Assembly (NCBI RefSeq): GCF_000375365.1
Contig: NZ_AQXB01000003.1
Location: 186,001-250,000 of the forward strand
Reading direction: 5' to 3'
DNA: 64,000 nt
DNA from: Corynebacterium mastitidis DSM 44356
Lineage (GTDB): Bacteria; Actinomycetota; Actinomycetes; Mycobacteriales; Mycobacteriaceae
Part shown: one piece after another, positions 26,111 through 39,324 of the stretch
Layout of the letters: the number at the start of each line of letters is the position of its first letter
Numbering within the stretch: the stretch's first letter is position 1
Program-made: the position numbers and the translations under genes
Notes under the pieces: generated by a model
The model's input: the letters and a program-made list of their open reading frames with translations, nothing else
What the model was told of the DNA's origin: nothing
The model's database searches: none

Positions 26111-27388
26111 TTATTTGTCTCCTTTCGTGGCGGCGCGCAGGGCCTTGTTGAGGTCGCGGAAGGCCGTGTAGTTGGCCAGCACCTCCACCCGGCCGGGCGG
26201 GCAGGCGCGGATGGCGTCGAGGGGGTCCGGCGTGAGGTCGTGGTGGATGCCCGCATAGAGCAGGCGCACGGCCAGGTCGGTGCCGCGCTCCCCGGCGGCC
26301 TTGACGGAGAGGGAGCCGAAGTCCTCGAAGCGCACGTCCCAGAGCCAGGAGAGGTCCTCCCCGTCGGCCACCTGGCCGTTGACGGCGATGACCAGGCCGT
26401 CGGCGCTGCGGTCCACCATGGACAGCGCCTCCTGCCACCCGGCGGGGTTCTTGGCTAGCAGCAGGTGCACGTCGCGTCCCTCCAGGTGCACGGTGGAGTA
26501 GCGCCCGGCCACGTTGTCCACGCCCTCGGCGGCGGCCACGGCCTCGTCCAGCGGCACCCCCATGCCCGTGGCGGCGGCGATGGCCTGGGCGGCGTTGCCA
26601 CGGTTGGCGCGCCCGGGCAGGGGCAGCGAGAGGTCGCGGCGCCCGTCGGGGGTGGTCAGCCCCTCCTCGGAGACCGCCCAGGTGGGCTCGGGGCGGCGGA
26701 AGGGGCGGCCGTCGGGGAGCGGCTTGACGGCGTACCAGTCGGCGCCGTCGTGGACGATGTGCCCGCCGGTGCGGGGGCAGGAGGTGGCGTCGCCCACCCA
26801 GCCCGCCCCGGCGGAGACCCACACGACGTTGGGGGCGTCGTAGGCCACGGAGGTTATCAGGACGTCGTCGCAGTTGGCCACCACGAGCATGTCCGGATGG
26901 GCCTCCACGCAGGAGCGCAGCGCGCGCTCGATCTTGTTGATCTCGCCCACGCGGTCGAGCTGATCGCGGGTGAGGTTGAGCAGCACCAGCACCTGGGGGT
27001 TCAGGCGGTCCGCCACGGAGGGCACGTGCAGCTCGTCCACCTCCAGCACCACGGAGGCGGCGTCCTTGCCCGCCAGGAGGGCGGAGACGATCCCGGCGTC
27101 CATGTTGTCCCCGCCGGAGTTGGTGGCCACGGTGCTGGTGCGGCGCACGGCGGCCGCGAGCATCCGCGTGGTGGTGGACTTGCCGTTGGTGCCGGTGACC
27201 AGCGCGGTGGGCCGCCCCGCGCCGAGGTTGCGCATCACGTTGGGGTCGATGGCCTGGGCCACCAGCCCGCCGATCATGCCGCCCGCGCCGCGCCCGGTGA
27301 GCCGGGAGGCGGTGGTGGCCAGCGTGGCGGCGGCGGTGGCGGCGGAGGACCGCAGCGTGCGGAGGGCCGAGGATAGATCAGGGCTCAT
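26111..27388 (-). CDS. murT: Lipid II isoglutaminyl synthase, Mur ligase-like subunit MurT
   Basis: ATP-dependent subunit that activates D-Glu of lipid II for amidation. The P-loop TGTNGKSTTTRML (about residues 65-77), the DELHVPS segment and the C-terminal LANYTAFRDL block are typical. The family usually has a four-cysteine zinc ribbon inserted in the middle domain. Here only CPRTGGH (Cys204, His210) is left and the second CxxC is missing, so zinc binding is doubtful. Length of 425 residues is normal. First gene of the murT-gatD pair. Confidence 0.92.
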   Translation of the reverse strand: MSPDLSSALRTLRSSAATAAATLATTASRLTGRGAGGMIGGLVAQAIDPNVMRNLGAGRPTALVTGTNGKSTTTRMLAAAVRRTSTVATNSGGDNMDAGIVSALLAGKDAASVVLEVDELHVPSVADRLNPQVLVLLNLTRDQLDRVGEINKIERALRSCVEAHPDMLVVANCDDVLITSVAYDAPNVVWVSAGAGWVGDATSCPRTGGHIVHDGADWYAVKPLPDGRPFRRPEPTWAVSEEGLTTPDGRRDLSLPLPGRANRGNAAQAIAAATGMGVPLDEAVAAAEGVDNVAGRYSTVHLEGRDVHLLLAKNPAGWQEALSMVDRSADGLVIAVNGQVADGEDLSWLWDVRFEDFGSLSVKAAGERGTDLAVRLLYAGIHHDLTPDPLDAIRACPPGRVEVLANYTAFRDLNKALRAATKGDK

Positions 27389-27415
27389 GGGCCCTTACCT
27401 TAATAGGCCGCCGCC

Positions 27416-28462
27416 CTATGCGGGGCCTTGGACCCGCTCCACGGCCTCCAGGAAGGCGGAGTCGCCCAGCAGGGGGATGCCCTTGCGCTGCGCGTGCATG
27501 GCCTTTCCCCGCAGCTCGCGCGTGCGGTTGCACACCACCACGGAGGTGGCCCGGGTGAGCTTTTCCGAGTAGTTGAGGCCCGCGCGCGTGAGCGCCGCGA
27601 TGAGGTCGTCCGGGTCGAGCGCGATCTCCGGGGAGATCACCACCTCCATGCCGGGCAGCAGCGCCCCGCCGGGGCGGTAGGGCCCGGGGTTCTCGTGCAC
27701 GCGCAGGGCCTGGGCGGCCTCCACGCGCACCACGGAGCGCTGCAGCCCAAAGGGGTCCGCCTTCAGGTCGCCGGGCGCGTACTGCGCCAGGGGCGCGCCC
27801 TTGCGCCGCGCGTGCCAGAACAGCGCCGCGAGCAGGGCCGTGGACTCGCGCGTGACCTCCTCTTCCGGGCGCTGCGCCCGGCGTATCGACGCCACGGGGG
27901 ACTCCGCCTCCATGCCCATCGCGGCGGCCACGGCGGCCAGGCGGGTGTCGTGGAACTCGGCCCCGGCGCGGTGGGCGGTAGCCAGGGTGTCCACGATGCG
28001 CTCCGGCTGGGGGACGTGCCCCACGCGCTGCCTGCGCCGCCCCTGGTTGCCCCGGCCGCGCCCCCGCGAGCGGGAGCGGTTGGCGCGGGCCGCGGCGCTC
28101 ATGGCGCGCTTGGCCTCGGAGACGAGGAAGCCCCAGGTAAGGGGGGCGTCGTGGACGATGAGGGTGCGCCCGTCGAGGAGCCTATCGAGCTTTTTGAGCA
28201 GGCCGCTGAAGCGCCGCCCCTGGGCGATCTCCTCCGGGGTTAGCCCGTGATAGTGCACGGGGCCGAGGTTGGTCTGCGGGCCGGGGTTGAGCACCGCGTG
28301 GAAGTCCTCCACGGGGGCGCCGTGCTCGTCGCACACCAGGGCGTCGATGGCCACCACCCGGCCGGTGGCGGGGTGGATGCCGGTGGTCTGGAGCGTCAGG
28401 ACCACGTAGGGGGCTGCGGTGGGGCCGTGCTGTTCGTGCTGTTCGCCGTTGCGGGGGGTCAT
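27416..28462 (-). CDS. DnaQ-like exonuclease-fold protein with BRCT domain, probably inactive
   Basis: Corresponds in position to the dnaQ-like gene between cobQ2 and leuA in C. glutamicum. The N-terminal 200 residues follow the DEDD exonuclease fold, but the first motif DxETTG reads TLQTTG (both acids replaced) and the second, around LIVHDAPLTWGFL, has Thr for Asp. An Arg-rich segment (RSRSRGRGRGNQGRRR) interrupts the fold. The last 80 residues, with PGMEVVISPE and a VVCNRT strand, look like a BRCT domain. I infer a binding or scaffold role rather than proofreading. It ends 27 bases before murT. Confidence 0.8.
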   Translation of the reverse strand: MTPRNGEQHEQHGPTAAPYVVLTLQTTGIHPATGRVVAIDALVCDEHGAPVEDFHAVLNPGPQTNLGPVHYHGLTPEEIAQGRRFSGLLKKLDRLLDGRTLIVHDAPLTWGFLVSEAKRAMSAAARANRSRSRGRGRGNQGRRRQRVGHVPQPERIVDTLATAHRAGAEFHDTRLAAVAAAMGMEAESPVASIRRAQRPEEEVTRESTALLAALFWHARRKGAPLAQYAPGDLKADPFGLQRSVVRVEAAQALRVHENPGPYRPGGALLPGMEVVISPEIALDPDDLIAALTRAGLNYSEKLTRATSVVVCNRTRELRGKAMHAQRKGIPLLGDSAFLEAVERVQGPA

Positions 28463-28465
28463 CGG

Positions 28466-30109
28466 CTAGTCCTGCGGCCGGAACATGAACCACAGGCTGC
28501 CCAGCACCATGAGCATTCCGCCGCCGAGCAGCATGAAGGCGGGGGCGGTGTCGAGGGAGAGATCCGGGGTGACCTTGAAGTATCCGAGCGCGGCCACCGT
28601 GATGGCCAGCGCGCCCAGGATCACGCCGATGGCGGGCAGCCACTGGATGCCCTGCTCGTCCGCGTAATCGTCCTCGTAGTCCTCGTATTCGTCCTCCGGC
28701 AGGGGCTCCTCGGCGTCCTCCTCGGGGTCTGGGACCACGGGCAGGGTGCCGGTGCTCTCGGCGTCGGCGGCCAGGGCGGTGGCCGCCGGGACCCGCTGGA
28801 TCTCCGGGAGGGAGTCCTCGACGCCCTCCACCGGCTCGGAGGTGGGCTCCGGCAGCTCCTCGTCCTCCGGCTCCTCCCGGAACTGGTCGCCCAGGCGGGC
28901 GTGGGGGTAGGGCAACGGCGGGTAGTCCTCCTCGGGGGCCGGCGCGGGGGCCGTGTCCTCCGGCGCCGCCACGGGCTCTACCGGCTCCACGGGTGCCGCC
29001 ACCGCCACGGCGGGCACGGCCTCCACCTCGGGTTGCTCGGGCTGCACCGGCTGCCCCGGCTGTTCAGTTTCCGCCTCCTCGGCGGGAGCGAAGTCGGGCA
29101 GCGGCTCGGGCTCGGGCAAGCCCGGGGCGTCAGGCACGCGCTGCACCTCGGGCAGGGAGTCCGGCGCGGAGGGCTGCCTGCGGCCCGCCTCCAGGACCTT
29201 GGTGCCGTCCGGGTTGAGCGCGAACATCGCCGGGGAGGTGATGGGCCGCAGCTCCTTGTCCGGGCGGGGGGCGAAGGCCTCCATGACCTGCTCGCCGGAG
29301 ATGGTCACGGCCCAGGCGTGCTCCATGGGGGCGTCGCTGATCACCGGGAGCTCGCCGGTGGCGGGCTGGTAGGGGTCGATGGCCGCCAGGGGGGAGACGG
29401 CGGGCTCGAGGTCCTCGTCGGTCATGTCCTGGGCGGACAGGGCGTTGAGCACCACGTAGCGCTCGCCGTCCTTGTCGTAGCAAAACACGCGGGCCACGGG
29501 GGTGAGCCCCAGCATCTCGTAGTGCTCCACCAGCAGGCGCACGTCCTGGGAGTCCTCGGGGCTGAGCACGCCCAGGACGTGATTGTCGATCACCGCCACG
29601 ATGAGGTCGTCCACGATCCCCAGGGTGGCCAGCCAGTGCGAGGGGATGTTGAGGTCCACCAGGCGCTGGGCGTCGCCCCGGGAGATGTCCACGGGGCGGG
29701 GGGTGCCCTCGGGGATCATCGCCCACTCCTCCTTGGGCGGGAAGTTGGTGGGCATCACAAAGACCGGGGCGGGGAAGTAGAGGTTGCCGCTGATGCGCCC
29801 CGATCCCTGAGCCAGGGAGATCGTGGCGTGCACCTCGGGGATGCCGCCCCGGGTGATGATGTGGTCGAGCTGCGGGTAGGTATCGCGCAGGTTGCGCGGC
29901 AGGCGCCCTAGGATGGTCTTTTCGTGGTTAACCAGAAAGCCCCCCGAGGCGCGATCCGGGAGGAGGGTAAAGGTGGTGCGGGTGTAGCCGTCCTGAGCCA
30001 CCTGGGAGCCAAGAAGCGAGAAGAGGATCGCTTGGCTGCTGCCCTCCACCGGTACGGTGGCACCACCGCCATCGGAAAAGAGTGGCAGCAGATAGGGGGT
30101 TTGGCTCAT
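28466..30109 (-). CDS. Pro/Glu-rich protein with two C-terminal membrane segments
   Basis: Not recognised by function. The first 290 residues look globular. Residues about 300-470 form a disordered linker very rich in Pro, Glu, Ala and Val, with the motif DSLPE(V/I)QRVP occurring twice about 130 residues apart. Two hydrophobic segments follow near the C-terminus (LPAIGVILGALAITVAALGY and FMLLGGGMLMVLGSLWFMF). The architecture suggests a cytoplasmic domain tethered to the membrane. The stop lies four bases before the DnaQ-like gene, so both are probably in one transcript. Confidence 0.75.
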   Translation of the reverse strand: MSQTPYLLPLFSDGGGATVPVEGSSQAILFSLLGSQVAQDGYTRTTFTLLPDRASGGFLVNHEKTILGRLPRNLRDTYPQLDHIITRGGIPEVHATISLAQGSGRISGNLYFPAPVFVMPTNFPPKEEWAMIPEGTPRPVDISRGDAQRLVDLNIPSHWLATLGIVDDLIVAVIDNHVLGVLSPEDSQDVRLLVEHYEMLGLTPVARVFCYDKDGERYVVLNALSAQDMTDEDLEPAVSPLAAIDPYQPATGELPVISDAPMEHAWAVTISGEQVMEAFAPRPDKELRPITSPAMFALNPDGTKVLEAGRRQPSAPDSLPEVQRVPDAPGLPEPEPLPDFAPAEEAETEQPGQPVQPEQPEVEAVPAVAVAAPVEPVEPVAAPEDTAPAPAPEEDYPPLPYPHARLGDQFREEPEDEELPEPTSEPVEGVEDSLPEIQRVPAATALAADAESTGTLPVVPDPEEDAEEPLPEDEYEDYEDDYADEQGIQWLPAIGVILGALAITVAALGYFKVTPDLSLDTAPAFMLLGGGMLMVLGSLWFMFRPQD

Positions 30110-30195
30110 CGACGATTCTCCTCGCGTGCGTCAGGGTCCCTACTAGTTTATTCACCCATAAGGGTATGGCAAGGGACCCGGGGCGGGGCCATCGG

Positions 30196-32073
<1,878 letters not shown>

Positions 32074-32121
32074 TCACATTTGCTTCCACCAGGCGATGCG
32101 GGACGCGGAGGGTGGTTTAGC

Positions 32122-33270
32122 ATGTGGCGCGTGACTTCCTTGCGTACCACAGGCACCATCCCCGCCCGGCTCGTGTGGCTGTACGGCCTTATCGCCTTCG
32201 CCGCGGGCGCGGCGGTCCGGGTGCTCGCCCTGGCGGTCTTTGCGCAGGTCAACGACTCCCACCTGGGCGACCTCATGACCAAGTGGGACACCGCTCACTA
32301 CGAGCGCATTGCCGAGAGCGGCTACTTCGACGGCCCCGCCATCGACTCGGTGCCCCCGCAGCAGCGCCTCCTCGCCTTCTTCCCGGCCCTGCCGCTGCTC
32401 ATGCGCGCGGGCCACGCCCTGACGGGCCTGGACTACGCGGCGGTGGGGATGGCGCTCAACGCGGTCTTTGGCGTGGTCATGGCCGCCGGGGTGGCGGCCA
32501 TCGCCGCCCGCCTGGGCGCGGGGCGGCGCGGCGCGTTTGCGTCCGCGCTCGTGGTCACCTCCGCGCCCATGGCCATCACCTTCTCCATGCCCTACACCGA
32601 GGCCCCCTTCGGGGCGCTGGCGATGTGGTCCCTGGTGGCCATGATGGACCGCCGCTGGCTGCTGGCCGGGGCGCTCATCTTCCTCTGTGGCTTCGTGCGC
32701 CTCACCGCGGTGGACCTCGCGGCCGTGTTGGCCGTGATGGTGCTGCTGCGCGCCCGCACCCAGTGGCGCGCCTGGGCGGGGCTGGCGCTAAGCCCCCTGT
32801 CCGCCCTGGGCTACGTGTGGTGGGCCTCCCGCCACACCGGCGAGGTGGGCGGGTACTTTGGCCTCCAGAAGGAGGGGTGGCACACCGGCGTGGACTTCGG
32901 CGCGGCCAGCGTCAGGTTCGCCTGGAACACCCTGCTGGGCAGCCAGGAGCTGGGGTACTTCCTCAGCGTGGCGGTGATGATCGCCGCGGTGGCGGCCCTG
33001 GCGCTCACCTGGAACAGGGCACCCATGCCGATGTGGCTGCCCGTGTGGCTCTTCGCGGCCGCCCTGAGCGCCAACATCCTGCTCTCGGACGGCATCATGC
33101 ATTCGCGGCCCCGCCTGCTGCTGCCCGCCGCGATCGCGCTGGTGCCCCTGGTGCTGGGCTGGGAGAGGCGCGCGAGCGGTCGGGCGCTGGCCTGGGGCCT
33201 GAGCGCCTGGGTGCTGGTGGGGGCGTGGTTCTCCGCCTACATGCTCGCGGTGTTCCCCTGGGCGATCTAG
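32122..33270 (+). CDS. Polytopic membrane protein, PIG-V / mannosyltransferase-like
   Basis: 382 residues with about ten hydrophobic segments. The first luminal loop carries MTKWDTAHYERIAESGYF, resembling the (W)D-x-x-xY acidic motif of lipid-dependent GT-C mannosyltransferases of the PIG-V type. It is followed by FFPALPLLMR and a later SDGIMHSRPRLLLPA segment, also typical of that family. It could glycosylate envelope lipids or proteins from polyprenol-phosphate mannose; the acceptor is unknown. Divergent from leuA, with ATG 32122 as the first reasonable start. Confidence 0.7.
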   Translation: MWRVTSLRTTGTIPARLVWLYGLIAFAAGAAVRVLALAVFAQVNDSHLGDLMTKWDTAHYERIAESGYFDGPAIDSVPPQQRLLAFFPALPLLMRAGHALTGLDYAAVGMALNAVFGVVMAAGVAAIAARLGAGRRGAFASALVVTSAPMAITFSMPYTEAPFGALAMWSLVAMMDRRWLLAGALIFLCGFVRLTAVDLAAVLAVMVLLRARTQWRAWAGLALSPLSALGYVWWASRHTGEVGGYFGLQKEGWHTGVDFGAASVRFAWNTLLGSQELGYFLSVAVMIAAVAALALTWNRAPMPMWLPVWLFAAALSANILLSDGIMHSRPRLLLPAAIALVPLVLGWERRASGRALAWGLSAWVLVGAWFSAYMLAVFPWAI

Positions 33271-33309
33271 GGGCGCGGCGCCCCTCGGGGCCGTCGGCCC
33301 CGGCCCTGC

Positions 33310-34173
33310 CTACCCCACCCCGCGCCGGGAGAGCACCACGGTGGAGGCGATCATGGCCAGCAGCGCCACCCCCATCAGGGACCAGCCCAGCGCGGTGGTC
33401 ACCTGGAAGCGCTCCCCCAGCACCGCGTAGCCCAGGCTGAAGGCCACGATGGGCTCCGTGATAGTCATGGCGGGCAGGGAGTTCTTGAGTGCCCCGGCGT
33501 TGAAGGAGTACTGCTGCACGATGGTGCCCAGCGTGGCGCCCAGGATCAGGCCGTAGGTCTCCCAGTTGGTGATAAGCCCCATGACCGACCCCTGGAGGAA
33601 CACGTCCACCACGGCCTTGGAGAGCACCGCCACGTAGCCGAAGAGCGCGCCGGTGACTACTCCGAGCAGGAGGGCCTTGTGGCGGCGGATCTGGAGCTGG
33701 GCGAGCCGCTCGATGAGCGTCAGCGCCACCGCCCCCGCGATGAGCGCGGGCACCCACCGGTCCAGCGGCGGGTGCGGGTTGCCCGCCAGCGGCCTGCCCA
33801 GGATCACGAGGATCGCCACGGCGGCGGTGAGCAGCCCCGCCCAGCTCATCTCGGTGACGGAGATGCGGCGGCCGTCGTAGCGCGCGGACAGCGGCAGCGT
33901 GAACATGAGGGAGAGCACGAGGATGGGCTGCACCACCAGCAGGGTGCCAAACCCCAGCGCCACCACCTGGAGCCCGTAGCCCAGCAGCGCGGTGCCGGTG
34001 CCCGCCCACCACAGCGGGCGCGAGATGGCGTTCCAGAAGGGGGAGCCCTTGAGGGAGCCGTCGGCGGGGGCCTCCTCGGCGATCCGGTGCCGCACCACCG
34101 TGCCCCACGCGATGGTGAGGGCGGAGGCGAGCGCGAAGAGGATGGCCAGGAGGTTGCTATGCACGGGCTGCAT
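33310..34173 (-). CDS. DMT superfamily transporter
   Basis: 287 residues with nine or ten hydrophobic helices in two related halves, the EamA-type layout of drug/metabolite transporters. Segments such as LGFGTLLVVQPILVLSLMF and LPAMTITEPIVAFSLGY are conserved in actinobacterial members of unknown substrate. Converges with the mannosyltransferase-like gene and is divergent from lysC. Confidence 0.8.
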   Translation of the reverse strand: MQPVHSNLLAILFALASALTIAWGTVVRHRIAEEAPADGSLKGSPFWNAISRPLWWAGTGTALLGYGLQVVALGFGTLLVVQPILVLSLMFTLPLSARYDGRRISVTEMSWAGLLTAAVAILVILGRPLAGNPHPPLDRWVPALIAGAVALTLIERLAQLQIRRHKALLLGVVTGALFGYVAVLSKAVVDVFLQGSVMGLITNWETYGLILGATLGTIVQQYSFNAGALKNSLPAMTITEPIVAFSLGYAVLGERFQVTTALGWSLMGVALLAMIASTVVLSRRGVG

Positions 34174-34293
34174 TGTAGTGGGCGGCGCCGTAAGGAGCGT
34201 GAATCCAAACCTTTCGGGGCGCGCCCGCAGGCAGGTACTCTGGATCAGGATCGCTAGAAGGCGTGATCAGAGCGTGAAAGGTGGACGGTCCCG

Positions 34294-36608
<2,315 letters not shown>

Positions 36609-36624
36609 CCGGCCGGTTGTTGCG

Positions 36625-36656
36625 GGGCGTCGGGCTTTGCGGCCCGGCGCCCTTTT
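36625..36656 (+). terminator. Intrinsic terminator of lysC-asd
   Basis: GGGCGTCGGGC pairs with GCCCGGCGCCC around a short loop (TTTGCG) and is followed by TTTTTG, 17 bases after the asd stop. Confidence 0.9.
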
Positions 36657-36705
36657 TGTGTCTCTGGTGGGTATCCGGGTGGTGGCGGTGGCGGCGGCGC
36701 GCTGA

Positions 36706-37121
36706 GGGGTGCCGGTAGGGAGGGGGCGGGGCGCGATCGGGCGGCAATGGCACCCCTTGCGCCGCGCAGGCTGGGGCCGAGGGGAGGCGAGGATATGGGA
36801 CGCGGGGGTTGGTGGGCGTTGGCGCGCTTGGGGGTGCCACTGGACGCGAGCGCGGCGCGCCCGCCGGGTTGCTGGCACCCCTTCGTCCGTCCGCGCCTAC
36901 CCGGCCGACTCTAAGGGGTGCCAGCGCGGGGGTCAGGAAGGGGTGCCAGCGCGGGGGTCAGGCCGCCTCGGGGCGCGGCAGTGGCACCCCTTGGGCGACG
37001 CCGCCCATCGCACGCAGCCCAGCACACCCACGACGCCGCACGCGACGACGCCCCGCCGGCCCCGGCACGAGGGGTGCCAGTGGGCGGGCGGGGCGTCGAG
37101 AAGGGGCGTAAGTGGCACCCC
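36706..37121. repeat. Four 51-bp GGGGTGCC...GGCACCCC elements plus a duplicated half
   Basis: Copies at 36706-36756, 36831-36881, 36940-36990 and 37071-37121 occupy the space between the convergent asd and ykvI genes. The third copy is preceded by an exact 25-base duplication of its left half (units 36913-36937 and 36938-36962). The last arm ends one base before the ykvI stop codon. Otherwise this stretch contains no gene. Confidence 0.87.
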
Positions 37122-38417
37122 TTAGGCGCGGGGCTGCTGCCCGGGGGCCCCTGGGCCCCCGGCGCTCTCCGCGTCCTCCGAGTCGTCGCTGAGTTCCTCG
37201 GTGACCTCCTGGGTCATGGCCTCGGTGAGCTGGTCGTCGGGGAGGTTGGAGGCGGCGGTGGCCTTGGACAGCGCGGCGGCGTCCTTGCGGCTGAAGCGCT
37301 GCGCGGGGTCGAGCTTGCGGGTGAGCAGCTCGCGGATGCGGTGGCGGCGCCGGTATTCCTTGCGGATCGTGGCGCGGCCGCGCAGCCAGGCGATGGAGAG
37401 CGTCAGGGCCAGGATGATGCCGGCGTAGCCGAGCACCGGGTAGACGTAGGCCACGAGCTCCTTGAAGGGCAGGAAGCCGAGCACGAAGCCCACGAGCACG
37501 CTGGCGATGTACACCACGCGGAAGCGCGAGGGGTTGTTGCGGGTCAGCCGCTTGGCCAGGGCGTAGAAGAGGCCCAGGGCGGTGTTGAAGATCATCATGA
37601 AGATGGTGAAGGTCATGACGATGCCGAGCGCCGGGTGGATGTCGGTGACCACGCTGAGCATGGGCATGTCGTCGTGCGCCACGTCGTCCACGCGCAGGAA
37701 GATGGTGAGGGTGGCGGCGGCGAGCAGCAGCGCGAAGCACAGTCCGCCGAGCAGCCCGCCGATGCCCGCGGCACGGCTGTCGAGGTTGTTGCCGCCGATC
37801 ACCATGGCCATGGACACGGCCACGATGAGGGAGAGGCCCACGTAGTTGAAGGCGGAGAGCCACCAGTTGGGCAGGCTGCTGGTTACCTCGGCGCTGGCCA
37901 CGGCTCCGAGGCCGGAGAGGTCGAAGTCCGCAGTGGCCAGCGTGTAGGCGGCGGTGCCCACGATCATGAGGATGATGAAGGGGGTCACGGCCCCGATCAC
38001 GGTGGAGACCTTGTCCACGTCCAGCATGCCCACGGCCATGACCAGCAGCATCATGAGGGTGGTGCCCACCCAGGGCGCCCAGCCGAATTGCTGGTTGAGG
38101 TTGGCGCCGCCGCCGGCGAACATGACGAAGCCGATGCCGAAGAGGGTGACGAGCGTGGCGACGTCCAGGAAGCGCGCCACGATGGGGTGGGTGACGCGGT
38201 CAAAGACCATGGTGTGCTCGCGGGCCTGGAGGTGGCTGCTGAGCTGCATCATGGCGATGGAGCCGATGATCATGATGATGGCGGCCAGGGCCACGCCCCA
38301 CAGCCCGTTGGTGCCAAAGGCAACGAAGTATTGCAGCATTTCTTGGCCGGAGGCAAAGCCGGCGCCCACGATCAAGCCGATCAGGGCAAGAGCGATTCCG
38401 ATGGCTCTCTTGAACAC
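37122..38417 (-). CDS. YkvI-type membrane transporter
   Basis: 431 residues with about ten helices, starting with IALALIGLIVGAGFASGQEM, the broken first helix (GAGFASGQE) typical of the YkvI family in the LeuT-fold amino acid/cation group. The last 90 residues are hydrophilic and end in a Gly/Pro/Asp-rich tail. Substrate unknown; amino-acid export or uptake is the general expectation for the fold. It stands alone, ending exactly where a palindromic element begins. Confidence 0.8.
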   Translation of the reverse strand: MFKRAIGIALALIGLIVGAGFASGQEMLQYFVAFGTNGLWGVALAAIIMIIGSIAMMQLSSHLQAREHTMVFDRVTHPIVARFLDVATLVTLFGIGFVMFAGGGANLNQQFGWAPWVGTTLMMLLVMAVGMLDVDKVSTVIGAVTPFIILMIVGTAAYTLATADFDLSGLGAVASAEVTSSLPNWWLSAFNYVGLSLIVAVSMAMVIGGNNLDSRAAGIGGLLGGLCFALLLAAATLTIFLRVDDVAHDDMPMLSVVTDIHPALGIVMTFTIFMMIFNTALGLFYALAKRLTRNNPSRFRVVYIASVLVGFVLGFLPFKELVAYVYPVLGYAGIILALTLSIAWLRGRATIRKEYRRRHRIRELLTRKLDPAQRFSRKDAAALSKATAASNLPDDQLTEAMTQEVTEELSDDSEDAESAGGPGAPGQQPRA

Positions 38418-38581
38418 GATACAGATCTCCTATGAACTCGATTCGAGTAACTATTCAACACAAGGAATCTGGCGGCCGCGCTGCGCATGGACCATTTTTC
38501 GCTTATCGACGCCCCGCTAATCGTTATATACGCAGGAAGCGACGTTTAACATTGTGGCCAAGTTGTGATCGTTTTGTGATC

Positions 38582-39151
38582 TCAGGGGACGCTTCCGGCG
38601 GGGTTCGCGCCGTCGGCGGCGGCGATGAGGTCGCGCCGGGCGCGCGCCACGCGGGAGCGGATGGTGCCCACGCGGACCCCGGCGATCTTGGCGGCCTCCT
38701 CGTAGGTGTAGCCGAGGACCTGGGTGAGCACGAGGGCTTCGCGGCGCTCGGCGGGGAGGGCGTCGATGAGCGTGCGGGTGTCGATCCAGTCGGACCAGGT
38801 GGATTCGGCGGGCTCGTGGGTGCCGGTGAGGTCCTGGTATTCGGTGTGGGAGGTGCGGGGGCGGGCCATGTCGTGGCGCACGCTGTCCACCCACACGCGC
38901 CGCGCGATGGCGAGCAGCCAGGTGCGGGCGGGGGCGGTGGCGGCGAAGCGGGGCAGCGCGCGCATGACGCGGAGGTAGGTCTCCTGGGTGAGGTCGTCCG
39001 CGTTGGTGGCGCCGCCGAGGTGGGCGAGCAGCCGCCACACGTCCGTCTGCGTGGCGCGGATGAAGTCCGTGAGCGCGGCGCGGTCGCCTCGCCCCGCGCG
39101 CAGGGCGAGGTCGGTGACGCGAGCGTCGTCGCTGTCGGAGTGGTACTTCAC
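38582..39151 (-). CDS. sigC: ECF sigma factor SigC
   Basis: 189-residue sigma-70 family factor of ECF type. Region 2 contains DDLTQETYLRVMRALPRF, and region 4 has LGYTYEEAAKIAGVRVGTIRSRVARAR, a helix-turn-helix. No anti-sigma factor is encoded nearby. In C. glutamicum SigC (next to katA) answers to defects in electron transport, and the same gene order here supports the name. GTG 39151 is the start. Confidence 0.9.
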   Translation of the reverse strand: MKYHSDSDDARVTDLALRAGRGDRAALTDFIRATQTDVWRLLAHLGGATNADDLTQETYLRVMRALPRFAATAPARTWLLAIARRVWVDSVRHDMARPRTSHTEYQDLTGTHEPAESTWSDWIDTRTLIDALPAERREALVLTQVLGYTYEEAAKIAGVRVGTIRSRVARARRDLIAAADGANPAGSVP

Positions 39152-39324
39152 GCGGAACTACGTTACCAGCAGGAATGATTATCCCTGCTCAGGGCGGGAT
39201 TTCGGCGAGTCGTACAAAAGGTTGATTTTACCCCCTTGTGGTTGCCGCCCCGCTCCGCGCGGCGATAGGCTCGGACTCTGAAGGCTATGAATTTTCTAGC
39301 CACTATTTCAGGGAGGTTATCACT

